Below are positions 24,183-32,400 of a stretch of DNA of 64,000 bases, piece after piece. The stretch covers positions 30,182,501 through 30,246,500 of the forward strand of contig CP142452.1 of assembly GCA_038049695.1 (NCBI GenBank), in the 5' to 3' direction. The stretch is from Cinnamomum chago. Its lineage: Eukaryota; Streptophyta; Magnoliopsida; Laurales; Lauraceae. Under the pieces are notes generated by a model. The model was given only the letters and a program-made list of their open reading frames with translations, had not been told where the DNA came from and searched no databases. Every line of letters begins with the position of its first letter. Position 1 is the stretch's first letter. The position numbers and the translations under genes are program-made.

Positions 24183-24202
24183 ACTTTTTTTTTTTTTTTT
24201 TT

Positions 24203-24222
24203 GAAGAGTAAGTTAGTTCTTC
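24203..24222 (-). other. 3' terminal hairpin of LINE B
   Basis: Identical in the outer 20 bases to the end of LINE A (GAAGA...TCTTC), followed by poly(A). The second stem, AAGGGG-TATG-CCCCTT, lies near 24267-24282. Conservation here, while the adjoining UTR differs greatly from LINE A, suggests selection on the tail. Confidence 0.6.
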
Positions 24223-24344
24223 AATTGGAAAAAAATACAAAGATGGAAGCTTATCATCAACTTCCATAAGGGGCATACCCCTTTAAATACACTCAAGATA
24301 AACTAATGAAATTTAACGAACAAAATAAATCATCTCAAAGACAC

Positions 24345-25010
24345 ACTAACGTGGAAACATACAAGAAACTCCTCCACATGTGCTGGCAGTGGTCCAAATG
24401 AGCTCTTGCACTCCACCCAATAGGTGTAGGTTAAAGATAATGAAAATAATTGCTTGATTTGGTCTCCAACAGGACAATCAAAAGCAAAAAGCTATGATGA
24501 TGTCATGAGAGCCACTTGTAATGAAGACCAATGAAGACTTTTCACAATCCAAAAGAGTACTTGACTTTTTCTCCAACATACCAACCAAAGCATGATGTCA
24601 TCGTTGAGATTCACTTGGAAGTCATACAAGAGATCAACGTTGGGCAGTAGACTCATCTTCCAAATAATTCATTCACGCCACCCAATAGCCAAAGTGTAGG
24701 TGAGAAGATAATGGTGATAAGATCTTCTTAAAGGTGTACTTGACTTTATCTCCAAGAGACCAACCAAAGCAAAAGTGAAAGCTATGATGTCATCGTTGAA
24801 AGCCACTTGCAATGAAGCCTATGAGGAACGTCCACCACATGCATTAGCACCCAATCTAGTTCTTCCACGCCCCCCAAAAGGCAACTTTTAGGAGATAAGA
24901 TAATGAGAAAATTGTGCTTGACTTTGTCTTCAACAACCCAACCAAAGCAATCGTGAAAAACTGTGATGACATCGATGAGATCCACTTGTAATGAAACCGA
25001 TGAAGACCTA
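24345..25010 (-). repeat. Degenerate ~180-bp tandem repeats replacing ORF2 in LINE B
   Basis: A phrase of the form ATGATGTCATCGTTGAGAGC then CACTTGTAATGAAG recurs at about 24493, 24592, 24780 and 24960 on the plus strand. A second phrase (CTTGACTTTGTCTCCAACA...CCAACCAAAGC) recurs between the copies, as does CCACGCCACCCAATAG. Full units are about 180 bp with one shorter unit of about 100 bp, all diverged. No similarity to the host satellite is apparent apart from unit length. This segment lies between the ORF1 stop and the 3' hairpin. No ORF2 remnant was seen. Confidence 0.65.
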
Positions 25011-26843
25011 TCACAGTCCATTGAAGAAACCCGATTTAAGAGTGGACCTCTCCTTATTGACAGCGCCAGAAGATCCCTTTTTTGACTTGAGAGACGGACC
25101 AGATGGTTTGACTGCTACCTGGCCATCAGCTTGAGAAGAAACTGTTGTAGGCTGAATGCCACCTGTAGCACCTTGAAGAACGAGAGCAGTGGTTTGCTCT
25201 ATTTCATCTGCAGATACAGAAGAATCTCCATCCAGATTTGAGAGACTGAGGAAACGGTGGGAAACCTGAACCGGTGTATGGTCTCCACCCTGCAGTTTTA
25301 TTGCCTTGTTAGCAGGAGGGCGAGAGGAAGAAGACACCAGAGATGGTGATTCCTCTGGGCCAACCGATGAGTCTCCCTCAAGATTTGATAAACTTAGAAA
25401 ACGATTTAAGGCCACTGTGAGAACCTGGGTAGAAGATTTCATAGGACTGGCGTGAATCGTGTCAGGAGAAGATGCGCCTTTAACAACATTCCATTCAAGC
25501 AGTGCTGAATCATGTTGCATCACGTCCCGCTGAATGACTGCAGCATCCTCTGCAACCTGCTCATCGGCACCATCATGTGCAGCAGCACTAGCACGTGTAG
25601 TAACATCAACCAATGGAGTCTCCCCAGATGAAGAGTGTTTTGGGACCCAAACCTTCTTTGGTTTGTGCTGGGAAACCTTCAGAGGGCATGAAGTATCACC
25701 ATGATTGAAGGTCCGACAAGTTTTACAAGGATGAGGGCGCCAAGCATATTCAATCTTCTGTGTAATAGTTTTCTCCTTATACTTCATCCGCAACTCAGTG
25801 GGAAACTCTGCATCAACATCTACTTCAACACAAACCCTAGCGAAAGCATACCGTGTGCCTGCTGCAGTTGCATGATCCATGCAAATAGGGTTGCCAATAA
25901 CACTTGCGATTTTACTGAGTGCAGAGGTAGTCCGAAAACAAAAATTAAGGTTTGGAAGACGAACCCATACAGGGATGGACTCAAGGTTGTCGCGACCCAT
26001 AGTTATATCCACAGCCCACCTACGCAGAATTAATGGACGACCATACACAAACCAAGGTCCATCATCCAGTATCTGTTGGCCCGCATCATGAGAGTGAAAC
26101 TTGAATAGCAGAAACCCCTCTGCCATGGGAATAATCTCCAGATCCGGCAATCTCCAGGCTTTTGAAAGACACAACTTGATTTCAGAGATGGGAGGCGCTT
26201 TTCCAATAAAGTATCCTACAAGAGAGTTCCCCCAGCTTTGGATCGCTGCAAAAGAATCTTCGTCATCGAAAACAACATGATGATCCGGATCTGTCGAAGG
26301 CTTGGCATGGCGCTGCAAGTCTCTTGAACGATTAGGTTGTTTGTGAAACAGCGATGACCAAGATTCAGTCATCTGTTTAGCGTGCACCTTTTTCGGATCT
26401 GAAGAAGACGATCCGGTAGCATTAGTCAGGGGATTCTGCAACATTGTATGATCAAGGACCCCACCAGTAGCACCTCTGGGAGTGGGCGAATCCACCACTG
26501 CTGCCAACTCATCGTCAGAAAGCATTCGACCAAGGTGTTGCTCCACCTGTAAAAGGGCTTCAACAGAAGGGTAGCACTCGGGAGAGTGGATGGATGCAGC
26601 ACGATCAGCAGAAGCCTTTCGGTCATCGCAAAGGCGGATCTTTGCCTCTAGGATTAGATCACGAGGAACATCCAACGGAATAAAACATTCCTGCTTTCTC
26701 TTTAAAATCGACTTTAACAGAGAGACTTTTGCACCACGATCCTCAGCATAAGACAGAAGCAAGTGGATCTGGTCAGTCAACGAAAGTGGCACAGAAGAGG
26801 GAGGAAGAGGATCGGAGGGAATGGAGGTTAACCCTCCATCCAT
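25011..26843 (-). CDS. LINE B ORF1: DUF4283-like, CCHC zinc-knuckle nucleic-acid-binding protein (610 aa)
   Basis: ORF1 proteins of plant L1-type LINEs bind element RNA. I place the start at 26843 (MDGGLTS) because the in-frame upstream Met at 26942 lies inside the minisatellite and would add a hydrophobic 33-residue leader coded by repeat DNA. Residues about 195-280 are the DUF4283-like fold (SLVGYFIGKAP, AEGFLLFKF, ILDDGPWFV, LILRRW). A knuckle of form CX2CX4HX4C follows at 373, 376, 381 and 386 (CKTCRTFNHGDTSC). The C-terminal tail is Ser-rich and carries FLSLSNLEGDSSV twice, about 49 residues apart. There are no stops or frameshifts. No ORF2 follows. Confidence 0.88.
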   Translation of the reverse strand: MDGGLTSIPSDPLPPSSVPLSLTDQIHLLLSYAEDRGAKVSLLKSILKRKQECFIPLDVPRDLILEAKIRLCDDRKASADRAASIHSPECYPSVEALLQVEQHLGRMLSDDELAAVVDSPTPRGATGGVLDHTMLQNPLTNATGSSSSDPKKVHAKQMTESWSSLFHKQPNRSRDLQRHAKPSTDPDHHVVFDDEDSFAAIQSWGNSLVGYFIGKAPPISEIKLCLSKAWRLPDLEIIPMAEGFLLFKFHSHDAGQQILDDGPWFVYGRPLILRRWAVDITMGRDNLESIPVWVRLPNLNFCFRTTSALSKIASVIGNPICMDHATAAGTRYAFARVCVEVDVDAEFPTELRMKYKEKTITQKIEYAWRPHPCKTCRTFNHGDTSCPLKVSQHKPKKVWVPKHSSSGETPLVDVTTRASAAAHDGADEQVAEDAAVIQRDVMQHDSALLEWNVVKGASSPDTIHASPMKSSTQVLTVALNRFLSLSNLEGDSSVGPEESPSLVSSSSRPPANKAIKLQGGDHTPVQVSHRFLSLSNLDGDSSVSADEIEQTTALVLQGATGGIQPTTVSSQADGQVAVKPSGPSLKSKKGSSGAVNKERSTLKSGFFNGL

Positions 26844-26896
26844 GGTGAGCCGCCAATCAGAATGAGGAAGAGGAGAAAACAATCGCCAGAGAAGGA

Positions 26897-29413
26897 AGAG
26901 AAAAAATAAAGAACCTAGAGAAAAAATAAAGAACCTAGACAAAAAATAAAGAACCTAGTAGAAAAAATAAAGAACCTAGTAGAAAAAATAAAGAACCTAG
27001 ATAGAAAAAATAAAGAACCTAGTAGAAAAAATAAAGAACCTAGAGAAAAAATAAAGAACCTAGAGAAAAAATGAAGAACCTAGAAAAAATAAAGAACCTA
27101 GAGAAAAAATAAAGAACCTAGAGAAAAAATAAAGAACCTAGAAAAAATAAAGAACCTAGAGAAAAAATAAAGAACCTAGCAGAAAAAATAAAGACCCTAG
27201 AGAAAAAATAAAGAACCTAGAAAAAATAAAGAACCTAGAGAAAAAATAAAGAACCTAGAGAAAAAATAAAGAACCTAGCAGAAAAAATAAAGAACCTAGA
27301 GAAAAAATAAAAGAACCTAGAAAAAATAAAGAACCTAGAAAAAATAAAGAACCTAGAGAAAAAATAAAGAACCTAGAGAAAAATAAAGAACCTAGAGAAA
27401 AAATAAAGAACCTAGAGAAAAAATAAAGAACCTAGAAAAAATAAAGAACCTAGAGAAAAAATAAAGAACCTAGTAGAAAAAATAAAGAACCTAGTAGAAA
27501 AAATAAAGAACCTAGTAGAAAAAATAAAGAACCTAGTATAAAAAATAAAGAACCTAGTAGAAAAAATAAAGAACCTAGTAGAAAAAATAAAGAACCTAGT
27601 AGAAAAAATAAAGAACCTAGAAAAAATAAAGAACCTAGAAAAATAAAGAACCTAGAAAAATAAAGAACCTAGAAAAAATAAAGAACCTAGAAAAATAAAG
27701 AACCTAGAAAAAATAAAGAACCTAGAAAAAAAAAATAAAGAACCTAGAAAAATAAAGAACCTAGAAAAAATAAAGAACCTAGAAAAATAAAGAACCTAGA
27801 AAAAATAAAGAACCTAGAAAAAAATAAAGAACCTAGAAAAAAATAAAGAACCTAGAAAAATAAAGAACCTAGCAAAAATAAAGAACCTAGAAAAATAAAG
27901 AACCTAGAAAAAATAAAGAACCTAGAAAAAATAAAGAACCTAGAAAAAAATAAAGAACCTAGAAAAAAATAAAGAACCTAGAAAAAATAAAGAACCTAGA
28001 AAAAAATAAAGAACCTAGAAAAAATAAAGAACCTAGAAAAAATAAAGAACCTAGAAAAAAATAAAGAACCTAGAAAAAAATAAAGAACCTAGAAAAAATA
28101 AAGAACCTAGAAAAAATAAAGAACCTAGAAAAAATAAAGAACCTAGAGAAAAAATAAAGAACCTAGAAAAAAATAAAGAACCTAGAAAAAATAAAGAACC
28201 TAGAAAAAATAAAGAACCTAGAAAAAATAAAGAACTTAGAAAAAATAAAGAACCTAGAAAAAAATAAAGAACCTAGAAAAAAATAAAGAACTTAGTAAAA
28301 AATAAAGAACCTAGTAAAAAATAAAGAACCTAGTAAAAAATAATAAAGAACCTAGTAAAAAATAAACAACCTAGTAAAAAATAAAGAACCTAGTAAAAAA
28401 TAAAGAACCGAGTAAAAAATAAAGAACCTAGTAAAAAAATAAAGAACCTAGTAAAAAATAAAGAACCTAGTAAAAAAATAAAGAACCTAGTAAAAAATAA
28501 AGAACCTAGTAAAAAATAAAGAACCTAGTAAAAAAATAAAGAACCTAGTAAAAAATAAAGAACCTAGTAAAAAATAAAGAACCTAGTAAAAAAATAAAGA
28601 ACCTAGTAAAAAATAAAGAACCTAGTAAAAAATAAAGAACCTAGTAAAAAATAAAGAACCTAGTAAAAAATAAAGAACCTAGTAAAAAAAAAATAAAGAA
28701 CCTAGTAAAAAAATAAAGAACCTAGTAAAAAATAAAGAACCTAGTAAAAAAATAAAGAACCTAGTAAAAAATAAAGAACCTAGTAAAAAATAAAGAACCT
28801 AGAAAAATAAAGAACCTAGTAAAAAATAAAGAACCTAGTAAAAAATAAAGAACCTAGTAAAAAAAATAAAGAACCTAGTAAAAAATAAAGAACCTAGTAA
28901 AAAATAAAGAACCTAGTTTAAAAAATAAAGAACCTAGTTTAAAAAATAAAGAACCTAGTTTAAAAAATAAAGAACCTAGTTTAAAAAATAAAGAACCTAG
29001 TTTAAAAAATAAAGAACCTAGTTTAAAAAAATAAAGAACCTAGTTTTAAAAAATAAAGAACCTAGTATTAAAAATAAAGAACCTAGTTTTAAAAAATAAA
29101 GAACCTAGTTTTAAAAAAATAAAGAACCTAGTTTTAAAAAATAAAGAACCTAGTTTTAAAAAATAAAGAACCTAGTTTTAAAAAATAAAGAACCTAGTTT
29201 TAAAAAATAAAGAACCTAGTAAAAAATAAAGAACCTAGTAAAAAATAAAGAACCTAGTAAAAAAATAAAGAACCTAGTAAAAAATAAAGAACCTAGTTAA
29301 AAAATAAAGAACCTAGTTAAAAAATAAAGAACCTAGTTAAAAAAATAAAGAACCTAGTTAAAAAATAAAGCACCTAGTTAAAAAATAAAGAACCTAGTTA
29401 AAAAATAAAGAAC
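26897..29413. repeat. 18-bp A-rich minisatellite, about 135 copies
   Basis: About 2.5 kb of AGAAAAAATAAAGAACCT-type units, 17-22 bases each; the copy number is estimated from length. Variants come in ordered zones: AGAG spacers with some CAG (about 26.9-27.47 kb), AGTAG (27.47-27.61), plain AG with 4-6 As (27.61-28.28), AGTAAAAAA (28.28-28.91), AGTTTAAAAAA (28.91-29.04), AGTTTTAAAAAA (29.04-29.22), AGTAAAAAA again, then AGTTAAAAAA to the end. The left edge grades into the 5' end of LINE B; the right edge meets satellite at TAAACTTACG. Every unit contains AATAAA on the plus strand and stops in translation. Confidence 0.95.
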
Positions 29414-32400
29414 TAAACTTACGTTTCGACTGTACGTGCAATCCGGGATTCGGAATCTTATTGCGTCAATTCCTGTTAGTCATGAATGACTAGGGGCCCG
29501 TGCCCGGCAAGTTTCTAGGGCAATGGAGCCCGCTTTCTCATTTTGGGCGCTCGGAGGCTCATTTTCTAGGTTTTAAGCTAACGTTCTAACATAAACCTAG
29601 CTTCCAACTGTGCGGGCAATCCGGGATTCGGAATCTCGTTCCGTCAGTTCCTGTGAGCCATGAATGACTAGGTTCCCGTGCTCGTCAAGATTCATGGTCA
29701 ACAGATCCCGTTTCGTCATTTTGTGCCCCCGGAGGCTCTTTTTCTAGGTTTTAAGCTAACGTTTTAACTTCAACCAACGTTCCAACTGTACGGGCAATCC
29801 AGGATTCGGAATCTCGTTCCGTCAATTCCTATAAGTCATTTATGACTATGGGCCCGTGCCCGTCAAGTTTCGAGGGCAACGGAGCTCGTTTTCTCATTTT
29901 GGGCGCTCGGAGACTCGTTTTATAGGTTTTAAGCTAATGTTCTAACCTAAACTTACGTTTCAACTGTACGGGCAATCCGGGATTTAGAATCTCGTTCTGT
30001 CAGTTCTTACAAGTCATGAATGAGTAGGGGCCCGTGGCCGTCAAGTTTCACGGGCAACGGACCCCGTTTGCTGATTTTGTGCGCCCGGAGGCTCGTTTTC
30101 TAGGTTTTAAGCTAACGTTCTAACTTAAATCTACGTTCTAACTGTACGGGCAATCCGGGACTCGTAATCTCGTTCCGTCAGTTCCTGTAAGTCGAGAATG
30201 ACTAGATGCCCGTTTCGTCGAGTTTCAGGGGCAACGGAGCCCGTTTGCTCATTTTGGGCACATGGAGGCTTGTTTTCTAGGTTTTAAGTTAACGATCTAA
30301 CTTAAACCTACGTTTCAAATGTACGGAAAACCCGGGATTCGAAACCTCATTCCGTCAGTTGTTGCAAGTCATGAATGACTAGGTGTCCGTGCCCGTAAAG
30401 TTTCACGGGCGACGGAGACAGTTAGCTCATTTTGGGCGCTTGGAGGCTTATTTTCTAGGTTTAAGCTAACGTTGTAACTTAAACCTACGTTTCAACTGTA
30501 CGGACCATCCGGAATTTAGAATCTGGATCCGTCAGTTCCAAAAAGTCATCAATGACTACGGACCCGTGTCCGTCAAATTTCACGGGCAACGGACCCCGTT
30601 TGCTCATTAAGGGGCCCCGAAGGCTCGTTTTCTAAATTTAAAGCTAACGTTCTCACTTAAACCTACGTTTCAACCGTACGGGAAATCCGGTAACCGAATT
30701 CTCGTTCTGTCAGTTCCTGCAAGTCGTGAATGACTAGGAGCCCGTGCCCGTCAAGGCTCCCAGGCAACGGAGCCCGTTTGCTTATTTTGGGCGCCCGGAC
30801 TTTCGTTTTCTATGTTTTAAGCTAACGTTCTAACTTAAACTTACGTTTCGACTGTACGTGCAATTCGGGATCTCGTGCCGTCAATTCCTGTAAGTCATGA
30901 ATGACTAGGGGCCCGTGCCCGGCAAGTTTCTAGGGCAATAGAGCCCGCTTTCTCATTGTGGGCGCTTGGAGGCTCGTTTTCAAGGTTTTAAGCTAACGTT
31001 CTAACCTAAACCTAGCTTCCAACTGTGCGGGCAATCCGGGATTCGGAATCTCGTTCCGTCAGTTCCTGTAAGCCATGAATGACTAGGGTCCCGTCCCCGT
31101 CAAGTTTCACGGTAATCAGATCCCGTTTGGTCATTTTGTGCCCCCGGAGGCTCGTTTTCTAGGTTTTAAGATAACGTTTTAACTTCAACCAACGTTCCAA
31201 CTGTACGGGCAATCCGAGATCCGGAATCTTGTTCCGTCAACTCCTGCAAGTCATTTATGACTAGGGGCTCGTGCCCGTCAAGTTTCGAGGGCAACGGAGC
31301 CCGTTTTCTCATTTTGGGCGCTCGTAGGCTCGTTTTATAGGGTTTAAGCTAATGTTCTAACCTAAACCTACGTTTCAACTATACGGGCAATCCGGGATTT
31401 AGAATCTCGTTCTGTCAGTTCTTACAAGTCATGAATGAGTAGGGGCCCGTTGCTGTCAAGTATCACGGGCAACGGACCCCGTTTGCTGATTTTGTGCGCC
31501 CGGAGGTTCGTTTTTTAGGTTTTAAGCTAACGTTCTAACTTAAATCTACGTTCTAACTGTACGGGCAATCCGGGACTCGTAATCTCGTTCCGTCAGTTCC
31601 TGTAAGTCATGAATGACTAGAGGCCCGTTTCGCCGAGTTTCAGGGGCAACGGAGCCCGTTTGCTCATTTTGGGCTCATGGAGGTTTGTTTTCTAGGTTTT
31701 AAGTTAACGATCTAACTTAAACCTACATTTCATATGTACGGAAAATCCGGGATTCGGAACTTCGTTCCGTCAGTTCTTGCAAGTCATGAATGACTAGGTG
31801 TCCGTGCCCGTAAAGTTTCACGGGCGACGGAGCCAGTTAGCTCATTTTGGGCGCTTGGAGGCTTATTTTCTAGGTTTAAGCTAACGTTCTAACTTTTAAA
31901 CCTACGTTTCAACTGTATAGACCATCCGGAATTTAGAATCTCGATCTGTCAGTTCCTACAAGTCATTAATGACTACGGACCCGTGCCCGTCAAATTTCAC
32001 GGGCAACGGACCCCGTTTGCTCATTAAGGGGCCCCGGAGGCTCGTTTTCTAGATTTAAAGCTAACGTTCTAACTTAAACCTACGTTTCAACCGTACGGGC
32101 AATCCCGTAATCGAATTCTCGTTATGTCAGTTCCTGCAAGTCGTGAATGACTAGGAGCCCGTGCCCGTCAAGTCTCCCAAGAAACGGAGCCCGTTTGCTT
32201 ATTTTGGGCTCCCGGACTTTCGTTTTCTATGTTTTAAGCTAACGTTCTAACTTAAACTTACGTTTCGCCTGTATGTGAAATCCGGGATTCGGAATCTCAT
32301 TGCGTCAATTCCTGTTAGTCATGAATGACTAGGGGCCCGTGCCCGGCAAGTTTCTTGGGCAATGGAGCCCGCTTTCTCATTTTGGGCGCTCGGAGGCTCA

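Larger units (their letters stand above)
19428..24184 (-). mobile_element. LINE A: L1-type retrotransposon, 5' truncated, intact ORF2
   Basis: Minus-strand LINE of about 4.76 kb. On the plus strand it opens with a T-run (19426-19441), the poly(A) tail, followed by GAAGAGTAAGTTAGTTCTTC, a terminal hairpin on the RNA. It carries the 3' UTR, a complete ORF2 and the last 184 codons of ORF1, then stops inside the ORF1 zinc knuckle, where the poly(A) of LINE B begins. Left flanking satellite ends ...GTTCTAACTT. No target duplication is recognisable. The uninterrupted 1359-codon ORF2 suggests recent insertion. Confidence 0.92.
24185..26896 (-). mobile_element. LINE B: ORF1-only (half-LINE) derivative of the LINE A family
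   Basis: The plus-strand T-run at 24185-24202 is its poly(A). Next come the family 3' hairpin (GAAGAGTAAGTTAGTTCTTC) and the AAGGGG/CCCCTT stem, then about 0.7 kb of degenerate repeats, then a complete ORF1. No ORF2 is present: homology to LINE A ends at the ORF1/ORF2 junction, where A has AAATCTCGTTTGTC-ATGA and B has AAATCGGGTTTCTTCAATGG. On its 5' side it passes into the 18-bp minisatellite. It abuts LINE A with no satellite between them. It must depend on ORF2 protein supplied by another element. Confidence 0.85.

Noticed and set aside
19672-24269. Plus-strand and alternate-frame open frames across LINE A
   Set aside because: They are shadows of the minus-strand ORF2 and ORF1; none shows a domain, and the ORF2 frame is long and carries all expected motifs.
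26844-26942. N-terminal 33-residue hydrophobic leader for LINE B ORF1
   Set aside because: It is encoded by the minisatellite and its junction; the Met at 26843 is a more natural start, and LINE ORF1 proteins do not need a signal peptide.
26897-29413. Minisatellite as telomere-like repeat or as a derivative of the 178-bp satellite
   Set aside because: The unit lacks the TTTAGGG pattern. The shared TTTTCTAGGTT with satellite monomers is short, in opposite orientation and AT-rich, so chance is likely.
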